Positions 40,284 to 49,281 of a stretch of 64,000 bases of DNA are shown piece by piece (position 1 is the first letter of the stretch; the number at the start of each line of letters is the position of its first letter). The position numbers and the translations under genes were made by a program. The DNA is taken from NCBI GenBank assembly GCA_027488255.1, contig JAIYBZ010000037.1, forward strand, positions 186,001 to 250,000. The letters run 5' to 3'. The notes under the pieces are model-generated. The model searched no databases, had not been told where the DNA came from, and worked only from the letters and a program-made list of their open reading frames with translations. This DNA is from Comamonadaceae bacterium. Lineage in GTDB: Bacteria; Pseudomonadota; Gammaproteobacteria; Burkholderiales; Burkholderiaceae_C.

Positions 40284-40868
40284 TCAGCTGCGCTGCAATT
40301 TGTAGACCGCTGTGCCCGCCATCAGGTTGGGCCACGTGCGGACCTCTTGGCCGTTTTGCAGGCCAAATGCGTCCATCACTTGAAGCTGATTTTTGCGCGC
40401 CAAGTCACCAAAGTCAGCAAAGGTGCCGACGCGGATGTTGGGCGTGTCGTACCACTGGTAAGGCAGGCGTTTGGTCACGGGCATGCGGCCTTGCACCACA
40501 CTCAGGCGGTTGAACCAGTGCGCAAAGTTGGGGAATGCCACAACGCCCACACGGCCCACACGCACGGTTTCGCGCAACATGGTTTCGGCATTGCGCAAGT
40601 GCTGCAAGGTATCGATTTGCAGCACCACATCGAAAGACTGGTCGGCAAACAAGCTTAGGCCTTCGTCCAGGTTGAGCTGCAAGACATTCACGCCCCGTTG
40701 CACGCAAGCGTGCACATTGGCATCGCTCAGTTCGACCCCGTAACCGGTGCAGGCCTTGTGCTGCTGCAAATAGGCCAGCAAGGCACCATCGCCGCAGCCC
40801 AAGTCGAGCACCCGTGCGCCTTGGGGCACCAGACGGGCAATGGCTTGCATGATCAGTGGGTCGCTCAT
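40284..40868 (-). CDS. metW: Methionine biosynthesis protein MetW
   Basis: [22 protein letters not shown]...[28 protein letters not shown]. Confidence 0.94.
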   Translation of the reverse strand: MSDPLIMQAIARLVPQGARVLDLGCGDGALLAYLQQHKACTGYGVELSDANVHACVQRGVNVLQLNLDEGLSLFADQSFDVVLQIDTLQHLRNAETMLRETVRVGRVGVVAFPNFAHWFNRLSVVQGRMPVTKRLPYQWYDTPNIRVGTFADFGDLARKNQLQVMDAFGLQNGQEVRTWPNLMAGTAVYKLQRS

Positions 40869-42022
40869 GCCGCACCTCCTTCGCGCAAGTCATCGGCCAT
40901 GTTGTCGAAGTAAGAGCGCACCACCTTCAGGTAGCGCGCATCGTCCAACAAAAAGGCGTCGTGGCCGTGTGGCGCATTGATCTCGGCATAGCTGACATCG
41001 CGGCGGTTGTCCAACAAGGCTTTCACCATTTCGCGGCTTCGGGCCGGCGAAAACCGCCAGTCGGTGGTGAAACTGACGAGCAAAAATTTGCAACGGGCGC
41101 GGCTGAATGCCGCCGACAAATCACCGCCATACGCGCGCGCAGGGTCAAAGTAGTCCAGTGCGCGGGTGATCAGCAAATAGGTGTTGGCGTCAAAGTACTC
41201 GCTGAATTTGTCGCCTTGGTAGCGCAGGTAGCTTTCGATCTGAAACTCCACCTCTTGCGTGGAATATTTGTAGCCCGTGGCGTTGTGTGTGACGGCTTCG
41301 CGCAACTGACGGCCAAACTTTTCGTTCATCACATCGTCGCTCAAGTATGTGATGTGTCCAATCATGCGGGCAATGCGCAGACCCCGTTTGGGCACCACGC
41401 CGTGTTGGTAAAAGTGGCCGTCATGAAAATCGGGGTCAGTCACGATGGCGCGTCGCGCCACTTCGTTGAAAGCGATGTTTTCGGCGTTCAGGTTGGGCGC
41501 GCTGGCCACCACCACCGCGTGTTTCACGCGGTCGGGGTATTGCAGCGTCCAGCTCAGGGCTTGCATGCCGCCCAAACTGCCGCCCATCACCGCGGCGAGT
41601 TGTTCGATGCCCAGGGCATCCAGCAAGCGGGCTTGCGCGTTCACCCAGTCTTCTACAGTGACCACCGGAAAATCTGCGCCATACACGCGGCCCGTGTCAG
41701 GGTGCGGGTGCATGGGGCCGGTAGAGCCAAAGCACGAGCCCAAGTTGTTCACGCCAATGACAAAAAATTTGTCGGTGTCCACCGATTTGCCGGGCCCGAT
41801 CATGTTGTCCCACCAGCCCCGGTTTTCGGGTTGGTCGGCGTACACACCGGCCACATGGTGCGAGGCGTTCAGGGCATGGCAAATCAACACCGCGTTGGAT
41901 TTGTCGGCGTTCAGCGTGCCATAGGTTTCGTAGCTGAGCGAATAGCCACGGATGGACGCACCGCTTTGCAAAGGCAAGGCGGCTTCAAAGGTCATCGACT
42001 GTGGCGTGGCAATCAACTTCAT
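40865..42022 (-). CDS. metX: Homoserine O-acyltransferase
   Basis: [55 protein letters not shown]...[14 protein letters not shown]; overlaps metW. Confidence 0.95.
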   Translation of the reverse strand: MKLIATPQSMTFEAALPLQSGASIRGYSLSYETYGTLNADKSNAVLICHALNASHHVAGVYADQPENRGWWDNMIGPGKSVDTDKFFVIGVNNLGSCFGSTGPMHPHPDTGRVYGADFPVVTVEDWVNAQARLLDALGIEQLAAVMGGSLGGMQALSWTLQYPDRVKHAVVVASAPNLNAENIAFNEVARRAIVTDPDFHDGHFYQHGVVPKRGLRIARMIGHITYLSDDVMNEKFGRQLREAVTHNATGYKYSTQEVEFQIESYLRYQGDKFSEYFDANTYLLITRALDYFDPARAYGGDLSAAFSRARCKFLLVSFTTDWRFSPARSREMVKALLDNRRDVSYAEINAPHGHDAFLLDDARYLKVVRSYFDNMADDLREGGAA

Positions 42023-42031
42023 GGTGCAAAT

Positions 42032-42067
42032 AAAAAACCCGATAACGCTCAAGAAGCGATACCGGGT
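42032..42067 (-). terminator. Intrinsic terminator-like hairpin immediately upstream of metX start
   Basis: Minus strand ACCCGGTATCGCT-TCTTG-AGCGTTATCGGGT followed by T-run; 12/13 paired incl. one G-T. Confidence 0.85.
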
Positions 42068-42074
42068 GGGTCCT

Positions 42075-42145
42075 GCCTCTTTAGCTGTATTTTGGGATCG
42101 GTGAGATTCCTGCGCCCGCAAGCTGGAGCAAATCGGCGCGCCGCC
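42075..42145 (-). ncRNA. SAM-II-like (SAM-alpha) riboswitch aptamer upstream of metX
   Basis: Minus strand GGCGGCGCGCCGAUUUGCUCCAGCUUGCGGGCGC...ACAGCUAAAGAGG: P1 GCGCC/GGCGC, loop blocks GAUUUG and GCUUGC, 3' GCUAAAG, in SAM-II order; cognate gene metX. Confidence 0.72.
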
Positions 42146-42153
42146 AGTATAAA

Positions 42154-42723
42154 TCAGCCCCAGCCTAGGCCCAGCAAGGCCACAGTGCCCAGCATGGCAA
42201 AGATGGCCGCCGAGATCAGGTGCACCCAGCGCAAGGGCACTCGGCGGGTGATGGCTTCACCCAACCAAACCACCGGTGCGTTGGCCAGCATCATGCCCAG
42301 AGTGGTGCCCGTCACCACCATGAACCAGGCTTGGTATTGCGCGGCCAGCATGACGGTTGCGATCTGGGTTTTGTCGCCCATTTCGGCCAGAAAGAACGCC
42401 ACCACCGTGGTCAAAAACACGCCAAAGCGGGGGGCCTTGTCGACTTCTTCTTCGTCCAGCTTGTCGGGGATCAGCATCCAGACCGCCATGGCCAAGAACG
42501 AACCGCCCAACACCCAGCGCAACACGTCGGGCCCCAGCACCGTGGTGACCCAACTGCCTACTGCGCCCGCCAGTCCGTGGTTGGCCAGTGTGGCCACCAA
42601 AATGCCCAACACAATGGGCCATGGTTTGCGAAAGCGCGCGGCCAGCACCAAGGACAAAAGTTGGGTTTTGTCCCCCATCTCGGCCAAGGCCACGATGCCG
42701 GTAGAGACGAGGAATGCTTCCAT
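42154..42723 (-). CDS. TMEM165/GDT1 (UPF0016) family cation exporter
   Basis: Two EMGDKTQ motifs ([41 protein letters not shown]). Confidence 0.92.
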   Translation of the reverse strand: MEAFLVSTGIVALAEMGDKTQLLSLVLAARFRKPWPIVLGILVATLANHGLAGAVGSWVTTVLGPDVLRWVLGGSFLAMAVWMLIPDKLDEEEVDKAPRFGVFLTTVVAFFLAEMGDKTQIATVMLAAQYQAWFMVVTGTTLGMMLANAPVVWLGEAITRRVPLRWVHLISAAIFAMLGTVALLGLGWG

Positions 42724-42798
42724 GTGCGCGCGCCGAACAGGTGTGAAAAGCGCCATCTTAATGGACGACTTGGCGCACCTGAGCTGACATGCATCAAT

Positions 42799-42860
42799 TT
42801 GGGCGTGCTTCTTGCTTGTGTTTGGTGCAAAAATCGGATTTGGTCTGTTTATGCACCAAA
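42799..42860 (+). promoter_or_regulatory. Candidate sigma54 promoter plus NtrC-like half-sites upstream of amt
   Basis: TTGGGCGTGCTTCTTGCTT with GG-N10-GC spacing (GG 42802-42803, GC 42814-42815); TTTGGTGCA 42821-42829 and TGCACCAAA 42852-42860. Confidence 0.5.
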
Positions 42861-42882
42861 TAAATTCATAAAACCTCTCGAG

Positions 42883-44091
42883 ATGGCTATGGAAGCACTG
42901 AAACAGGGCGCGGATGCGCTATTTATTTTGTTGGGCGGCATCATGGTGTTGGCCATGCACGCAGGATTTGCATTTTTAGAGCTGGGCACGGTCCGCAAAA
43001 AGAACCAAGTGAACGCCTTGGTGAAGATCTTGGTCGATTTTTCAGTCTCCACCGTGGTCTATTTTGTGGTCGGTTACAGCGTGGCTTATGGCACCACCTT
43101 TTTTGTGGGCGCCGAGCAATTGGCGGCTAAAAACGGCTATGACCTCGTTAAATTCTTCTTTTTGCTGACATTTGCAGCAGCCATTCCAGCCATCATTTCA
43201 GGCGGCATTGCCGAGAGGGCCAAGTTTTGGCCACAACTCATCGCCACGGCTGTGATCGTGGGTTTCATTTATCCCTTCTTTGAGGGCATTGTATGGAATC
43301 AACATTTTGGCGTGCAGGCTTGGATCAAAGCGGTGACCGGCGATGAGTTTCATGATTTCGCCGGCTCGGTGGTGGTGCATGCGATGGGCGGCTGGATTGC
43401 CTTGCCCGCCGTGATTTTGTTGGGAGCCCGCTACAACCGCTACCGCAAAGACGGCGTGATCTCGGCCCATCCTCCTTCTAGCATCCCCTTTTTGGCCTTG
43501 GGTTCGTGGATTCTGATCGTGGGTTGGTTTGGCTTCAACGTGATGAGTGCCCAGACGGTGGACAAAATTTCCGGCTTGGTCGCCGTGAACTCTTTGATGG
43601 CCATGGTGGGCGGCACCTTGGTCGCCTTGGTGATGGGCAAAAATGACCCCGGTTTTGTGCACAACGGCCCCTTGGCTGGGTTGGTGGCGGTGTGTGCCGG
43701 TTCTGACTTGATGCACCCATTTGGTGCATTGGTGGTGGGGGCGGTGGCTGGCGGTCTGTTTGTCGTGATGTTCACCCTGACCCAAAACAAATGGAAGATC
43801 GACGACGTGTTGGGGGTTTGGCCCTTGCACGGCATTTGTGGTGCCTGGGGCGGCATTGCGGCCGGTATTTTTGGTGCCCAGTCGATGGGCGGCTTGGGCG
43901 GCGTCAATTTGAGCGCGCAACTTTTGGGCACGGTTTTGGGCGTGGCTTGGGCCTTGCTGGGCGGCATCGTGGTTTACGGCATCTTGAAATCGACGCTGGG
44001 TTTGAAGCTCAGCCAAGAAGAAGAGTTCGATGGTGCCGATCTTTCCGTCCACAAAATCAGCGCCACACCCGACCGCGAAGTGAGTTGGTAA
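42883..44091 (+). CDS. amt: Ammonium transporter
   Basis: LFILLGGIMVLAMHAGFAFLELGTVRKKNQVNALVKILVDF...DFAGSVVVHAMGGWIALPAVILLGAR. Confidence 0.93.
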   Translation: MAMEALKQGADALFILLGGIMVLAMHAGFAFLELGTVRKKNQVNALVKILVDFSVSTVVYFVVGYSVAYGTTFFVGAEQLAAKNGYDLVKFFFLLTFAAAIPAIISGGIAERAKFWPQLIATAVIVGFIYPFFEGIVWNQHFGVQAWIKAVTGDEFHDFAGSVVVHAMGGWIALPAVILLGARYNRYRKDGVISAHPPSSIPFLALGSWILIVGWFGFNVMSAQTVDKISGLVAVNSLMAMVGGTLVALVMGKNDPGFVHNGPLAGLVAVCAGSDLMHPFGALVVGAVAGGLFVVMFTLTQNKWKIDDVLGVWPLHGICGAWGGIAAGIFGAQSMGGLGGVNLSAQLLGTVLGVAWALLGGIVVYGILKSTLGLKLSQEEEFDGADLSVHKISATPDREVSW

Positions 44092-44319
44092 AACAACAGA
44101 TTCACGCTGGAAAGCACATTCTGCGGGGCTTGTGGGCTTTTCGGCTTGTGTTTTTCGCGGTTTTATCACTCATAATTGCCAGACTTCACTGTCTGAAGCA
44201 GCGAAGTCATGTTTGCGGTGACCAGATCAGTTTCGCTTCCCTTCCGTAGTTTTCAGGTTTGTTGAATGCGTTTTCGGAGCTACATCGCTTTTATCTCTGT
44301 GTTTTGAGGAGTCCCTTTC

Positions 44320-44868
44320 ATGGGCAACAAACTTTACGTCGGCAACCTGCCTTACTCGGTTCGCGACGGCGATCTGGAACAAGCTTTTGGTGAATTTGGT
44401 GCGGTCACAAGCGCCAAAGTCATGATGGAGCGTGACACTGGCCGTTCCAAAGGCTTCGGCTTTGTGGAAATGGGCAGCGACGAGGAAGCGCAAGCAGCGA
44501 TCAACGGCATGAACGGTCAGCCTTTGGGTGGCCGCAATGTGGTCGTGAACGAAGCACGTCCCATGGAAGCACGTCCTCCCCGTTCCGGTGGCGGCGGCTT
44601 TGGTGGCGGCGGTGGCTACGGTGGCGGTCGTCGCGAAGGCGGTGGCGGTTACGGTGGTGGCCGTGAAGGCGGCGGCGGTTACGGCGGCGGTCGCGAAGGC
44701 GGCGGCGGTGGTTATGGTGGCGGTCGTCGCGAAGGCGGTGGCGGCTACGGCGGCGGCGAAGGCGGCGGCGGTGGTTTTCGCAGCCCCTACGGTGCAGGCC
44801 CACGCGGTGGCGCAGGAGGCGGTCGCCGTGAAGGTGGCGGTGGCGGCTACGGTGGTGGCGGTTACTGA
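44320..44868 (+). CDS. RRM-domain glycine-rich RNA-binding protein
   Basis: NKLYVGNLPYSVRDGDLEQAFGEFGAV...RSKGFGFVEM; C-terminal GGGGYGGGRREGG repeats. Confidence 0.94.
   Translation: MGNKLYVGNLPYSVRDGDLEQAFGEFGAVTSAKVMMERDTGRSKGFGFVEMGSDEEAQAAINGMNGQPLGGRNVVVNEARPMEARPPRSGGGGFGGGGGYGGGRREGGGGYGGGREGGGGYGGGREGGGGGYGGGRREGGGGYGGGEGGGGGFRSPYGAGPRGGAGGGRREGGGGGYGGGGY
44583..44860 (+). repeat. Glycine-rich imperfect coding repeats (GGGGYGGGR(R)EG)
   Basis: Repeated GGCGGTGGCGGTTACGGTGGTGGCCGTGAAGGC-like units. Confidence 0.88.
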
Positions 44869-44910
44869 TTCACTTTCAAGGCACATCTTCTTGATGGGCC
44901 TTTGAAGCGG

Positions 44911-44937
44911 AAAGCCCTGCACTGCAGGGCTTTTTTT
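44911..44937 (+). terminator. Intrinsic terminator after RRM gene
   Basis: AAAGCCCTGCACTGCAGGGCTTTTTTT. Confidence 0.85.
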
Positions 44938-45011
44938 ATGCCTGTTGAATGCTGCTCAATCGCACCAGTAGTCCGCGCAGACGGCGGGTGCTCGGGCTAA
45001 GCGAGCCAAGT

Positions 45012-45611
45012 TCAAGGTTTGGCTTTGGGGGCCAAAGTGCCACGCACACGGCCATTCAAGGCGTATTGGCCGCTTTGGCTGTTGAAGTCCATGCTGGCGG
45101 CCGTGAAGACGTCGCGGTCTCGCACAATGCGCACGGGGTCATCCGACACCAAGCGGTCTTCGTCGGGCAAGGCGACCAAGCGCTCGCTGTGCAGCTCGAT
45201 CTTGGGGAGGTTGTTGAAGGCGTGCCGCACCGCAAAAGCCTCGCCGGTCAAGATGACTTTTTGACCATCGTCTGTGGCAACACCTTGACGGGCGCTGGCG
45301 TTCAGTGTGCTGCCCTCGTCGTTAGCGGCAAAAATTCGAATTTGCTCGATGTGCATTTCTTCGCTGGCCGGGTAGTGTTGCGCTTTTTCTCCCTTGACTT
45401 CGCGGGTCATTCGGCCACTGGCATCAAAAGACTTGACGGAAAACTGCGCCAATCGGTAGTCGGGTTCTTGCCGCACCGGCTTTTGCGCGTCTGGCGCCAG
45501 AAGGGTCGGCACGCTTCGAACCAACCACCAACTGGCAGAAGCCAACAAAGCCATCACGATCAAGGGCAAGTAAGTGCTCAGTCGGTCGAGCAATTGGCGC
45601 AGCAGGTTCAT
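45012..45611 (-). CDS. lptC: LPS export ABC transporter periplasmic protein LptC
   Basis: N-terminal TM; DYRLAQFSVKSFDASGRMTREVKGEKAQHYPASEEMHIEQIRI; next to kdsC/kdsD. Confidence 0.88.
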   Translation of the reverse strand: MNLLRQLLDRLSTYLPLIVMALLASASWWLVRSVPTLLAPDAQKPVRQEPDYRLAQFSVKSFDASGRMTREVKGEKAQHYPASEEMHIEQIRIFAANDEGSTLNASARQGVATDDGQKVILTGEAFAVRHAFNNLPKIELHSERLVALPDEDRLVSDDPVRIVRDRDVFTAASMDFNSQSGQYALNGRVRGTLAPKAKP

Positions 45612-46186
45612 GCGGACGGGCCCGTTGGAGCGTGTTGGCCCAGTTGGTTCAGCAAGCGCGCATAGTGACCACTGGCCACCAACAACACATCACAAAAAGC
45701 ACGGGCAGCGCCTTCGCCGCCTCGCTCGGTGGTCACATGGTGCGCCACGGCTTTGGCTTGCGCATGGCCGTTGGCGGGCGCACAGGCAAAGGCCACCCGC
45801 TGCATCACGGGCAAGTCGGGCCAGTCATCGCCCATGGCAGCGGCTTGCTCCCAAGACAGCCCCAGTGTTTGCAAAAACGCTTCGGCAGCGGGGCGTTTGT
45901 CTTCGGTGCCCAAACGCATATGGTTGATGCCCAAGGCCTTCAGGCGGGTGCGCAAGGCCGGTGAGTCGCGGCCAGAGATGACAACGGGTGTGATGCCGGC
46001 CTGCTGCAACAACTTGAGCCCTTGTCCATCCAAGGTGTGAAAGCGTTTCAAGGCTTCGCCCGATTCCGAGAAATACAAACCCCCATCGGTGAGCACGCCA
46101 TCGACATCAAAAAAAGCGACCCGAATGCCCTGCGCTTGCAGCAACAACTCGGGTGAGAAATGGAGGGCGGGGGTCAGGGGTTGCAT
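45608..46186 (-). CDS. kdsC: 3-deoxy-D-manno-octulosonate 8-phosphate phosphatase
   Basis: IRVAFFDVDGVLTDGGLYFSESGEALKRFHTLDGQGLKLLQQAGI. Confidence 0.93.
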   Translation of the reverse strand: MQPLTPALHFSPELLLQAQGIRVAFFDVDGVLTDGGLYFSESGEALKRFHTLDGQGLKLLQQAGITPVVISGRDSPALRTRLKALGINHMRLGTEDKRPAAEAFLQTLGLSWEQAAAMGDDWPDLPVMQRVAFACAPANGHAQAKAVAHHVTTERGGEGAARAFCDVLLVASGHYARLLNQLGQHAPTGPSA

Positions 46187-46187
46187 G

Positions 46188-47186
46188 TCAGATCACCTTG
46201 GCCCGCATCAGGTCGTTGGAGTTGAGTGCGCCACACAGGCAGCCGGCTTCGTCAACCACCAGCAGGCTTGTGATGCGGCATTGCTCCATCATTTCTGCCG
46301 CCTCGACGGCCAGTGCATCCAGACGAATCGTGCGGGGTTGGGCGTGCATCACATCGCTGGCTTTGAGGCTGCGCAGGTCGGCACCGTTTTCAACCAAGCG
46401 GCGCAAATCGCCATCGGTAAAGATGCCCAGCACGTGGCCGTTGGCGTTCACCACCGCTGAAGCGCCCAGCCCTTTTTGGCTCATCTCGCGCATCAGAACC
46501 GTGAAAGCCACTTCGGGTGCGACCTGCGGCACCGCATCGCCTTTGCGCATGACATCGGCCACATGGGTCAACAGCCGTCGACCCAAAGAACCGCCGGGGT
46601 GTGAACGGGCAAAGTCTTCTGGCTTGAAGCCTCGGGCATCCAGCAAAGTCACAGCCAATGCATCCCCCATGGCCAGTTGGGCGGTGGTGCTGGCCGTTGG
46701 GGCCAAATTGAGCGGGCAGGCTTCTTTTTCAACCGAGCAATCGAGCACCACATCGGCATGCTGTGCCAGCGAGGATTGCAGGCCGCCGGTCATGGCAATC
46801 AGCGGCACTCCCAAGCGTTTGAGCACGGGCAATATGGCCACCAATTCATCGCTTTCGCCACTGTTAGAGATCGCCAGCACGACATCGATGGCTTGGATCA
46901 TGCCCAGATCACCGTGACTCGCCTCGCCCGGATGGACAAACATGGCGGGGGTGCCGGTAGAGGCCAAGGTGGCGGCAATTTTGCGGCCAATGTGCCCACT
47001 CTTGCCCATGCCCGTCACGACCACACGGCCTTGGACATTCAGCACCATATTGACGGCTTGCACAAACCGATCATCCAAGCGAGATTTGATTTGCAACAAG
47101 GCCGAAGCCTCGATGTCGAGCGTCTCCCGAGCAAGTTGAAGGGTGGGGGCGGTTTGGGCGAGCATGGACTGCATTTTATCGGGCAT
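46188..47186 (-). CDS. kdsD: D-arabinose-5-phosphate isomerase (KpsF/GutQ)
   Basis: VVVTGMGKSGHIGRKIAATLASTGTPAMFVHPGEASHGDLGMI; CBS pair. Confidence 0.93.
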   Translation of the reverse strand: MPDKMQSMLAQTAPTLQLARETLDIEASALLQIKSRLDDRFVQAVNMVLNVQGRVVVTGMGKSGHIGRKIAATLASTGTPAMFVHPGEASHGDLGMIQAIDVVLAISNSGESDELVAILPVLKRLGVPLIAMTGGLQSSLAQHADVVLDCSVEKEACPLNLAPTASTTAQLAMGDALAVTLLDARGFKPEDFARSHPGGSLGRRLLTHVADVMRKGDAVPQVAPEVAFTVLMREMSQKGLGASAVVNANGHVLGIFTDGDLRRLVENGADLRSLKASDVMHAQPRTIRLDALAVEAAEMMEQCRITSLLVVDEAGCLCGALNSNDLMRAKVI

Positions 47187-47281
47187 GGCCCAAGAGGGTC
47201 TGGGGCCCTGCGCTGTTTTTTAATGTCCTTGTTGGCGGGAGATCTGAAACCATTTTCACATCGGCTTGATACTATCGACGC

Positions 47282-49267
47282 ATGAGCGCATTGGAGTTGA
47301 CCCTGTTGTATTTGCTGGCCGCCGTGTTGGGGGTCGTGGGGTGCCGCATGCTCAAATTGCCCCCGATGTTGGGCTATCTGGCGGTGGGCGTGGTCATTGG
47401 CCCCAACGCGCTGGCGCTGGCGCAAAACTCAGAGGGCGTGAAGCACTTGGCTGAATTTGGCGTGGTGTTTCTGATGTTCGTGATCGGGCTTGAATTCAAT
47501 TTGGCCAAATTGCGCTCCATGCGCAAGCATGTTTTTGGTTTGGGTGTGTTGCAGGTGTTGTTGACCCTGCTCATCGTGACCACCTTGTCTTTGTTTTTGG
47601 CCACCCTGGCCCCCACGCTGTGGAAGATGGAGTGGCAAACCGCTTTGGCCTTGTCCAGCGCGATGGCCATGAGCAGTACGGCCATCGTGATCAAGTTGCT
47701 CGCGGACCGGCTTGAGCTCGAGTCGGAGCATGGCAAGCGTGTGGTGGGCGTCTTGTTGTTTCAAGACTTGGCCGTGGTGCCGTTGATTGTGATGATTCCG
47801 GCCTTGAGTGCGCCCGCCGATGAGTTGTTTTCAGCCTTGCTGCTGGCCGCTGCCAAAGCCACGGTGCTCATCACCTTGCTCATGACGGGAGGCCAGCGGG
47901 TCATGCGCTGGTGGCTGACCTTGGTGGCGCGGCGCAAGAGCGAAGAGTTGTTTGTCTTGAACCTGTTGCTGGTGACTTTGGGCTTGGCCTGGATCACAGA
48001 GTTGGCCGGTTTGAGCCTGGCCTTGGGTGCCTTCATTGCCGGCATGCTGATTTCTGAAACCGAATACAAGCACCAAGTGGAGCTGGACATCCGGCCCTTC
48101 CACGATGTCTTGCTGGGCTTGTTCTTCATCACCATCGGCATGATGTTGGACTGGCACATCGTGGTTGAAAAATGGCATTTGGTGTTGTTGTTGACCACCT
48201 TGCCGGTGCTGTTCAAATTGTTTTTGGTCACCGCATTGGCCAAGTTCACCGGGGCGCCCAATGGGGTGGCCTTGCGTACGGGTTTGTACTTGGCGCAAGC
48301 CGGCGAGTTCGGTTTTGTTTTGCTGTCGCTGGGCTCGCAGAGTCGCTTGATTCCACCTGAGCTGCTGAACCCGGTGCTGGCCAGCATGGTTTTGTCCATG
48401 ATGGCCACGCCGTTCATCATCATGCACAGCAACCGCATTGTTATGAAGGTGGTGGCCAGTGAATGGCTGCAACAGTCTTTGCAAATGACCACCATCGCGC
48501 GCAAGTCCATCAACACCAGCAAGCACGTCATCATTTGCGGCTATGGGCGTTGCGGCCAAAACTTGGCGCGCATGTTGGAAAAAGAAAACATTCCTTACAT
48601 GGCGCTCGACCTCGACCCCGATCGGGTGCGCCAGGCGGCAGCGGCGGGGGACTCGGTGGTGTTTGGTGACGCCGGGCGCTTGCAATCGCTGATGGCCGCA
48701 GGTCTGGCGCGCGCCAGTGCCGTGGTCATCACTTACCTTGATGTGCCCGCCGCCATGAAGGTGCTGGACCACGCGCACAGCCATGCGCCGCAAGTGCCCG
48801 TGATTGTGCGCACGCAAGACGACCTCGACCTCGAAAAACTGCAGCTCGCGGGGGCCACCGAAGTGGTGCCCGAGGCACTCGAGGGCTCGCTCATGCTGGC
48901 CAGCCATGCGCTGGCGCTGGTGGGGGTTCCCATGCGCCGCGTGATTCGCCTTGTGCAAGAGCAGCGCGATGCCCGATACAACCTGTTGCGTGGCTATTTC
49001 CACGGGGCCGACGATGACACGCTCGAAGAAATAGACCACGAGCGTCTGACCACGGTGAGTTTGCCGATGGCATCGCCTTGGCTCGGCAAACAAGTGCAAG
49101 ACTTGGCGTTTCATGCCATGGGTGTGCGTGTGGTCAGCTTGCGCCGCGCGCAAGGCCAGTCTGAGGGCGTGACCGATGAGACCGAATTGCAGTCCGGCGA
49201 CACCTTGGTGCTGTCTGGAAAATCGCAGACTTTGGCCGTGGCCGAGCAAAAATTGCTGCGCGGCTGA
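47282..49267 (+). CDS. CPA2-family monovalent cation:proton antiporter with RCK/TrkA domain (Kef-type)
   Basis: Kef-type TM domain; HVIICGYGRCGQNLARMLEKENIPYMALDLDPDRV Rossmann; C-terminal TrkA-C. Confidence 0.92.
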   Translation: MSALELTLLYLLAAVLGVVGCRMLKLPPMLGYLAVGVVIGPNALALAQNSEGVKHLAEFGVVFLMFVIGLEFNLAKLRSMRKHVFGLGVLQVLLTLLIVTTLSLFLATLAPTLWKMEWQTALALSSAMAMSSTAIVIKLLADRLELESEHGKRVVGVLLFQDLAVVPLIVMIPALSAPADELFSALLLAAAKATVLITLLMTGGQRVMRWWLTLVARRKSEELFVLNLLLVTLGLAWITELAGLSLALGAFIAGMLISETEYKHQVELDIRPFHDVLLGLFFITIGMMLDWHIVVEKWHLVLLLTTLPVLFKLFLVTALAKFTGAPNGVALRTGLYLAQAGEFGFVLLSLGSQSRLIPPELLNPVLASMVLSMMATPFIIMHSNRIVMKVVASEWLQQSLQMTTIARKSINTSKHVIICGYGRCGQNLARMLEKENIPYMALDLDPDRVRQAAAAGDSVVFGDAGRLQSLMAAGLARASAVVITYLDVPAAMKVLDHAHSHAPQVPVIVRTQDDLDLEKLQLAGATEVVPEALEGSLMLASHALALVGVPMRRVIRLVQEQRDARYNLLRGYFHGADDDTLEEIDHERLTTVSLPMASPWLGKQVQDLAFHAMGVRVVSLRRAQGQSEGVTDETELQSGDTLVLSGKSQTLAVAEQKLLRG

Positions 49268-49281
49268 TGGCCGCTGAATTT

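Noticed and set aside
42724-42800. yybP-ykoY Mn riboswitch upstream of the TMEM165/GDT1 gene
   Set aside because: Looked for the characteristic GGGGAGUA-type conserved bulges on the minus strand and did not see them
44583-44860. Regularly repeated sequence resembling an array
   Set aside because: Not CRISPR: repeats are in-frame Gly-rich codons without unique spacers
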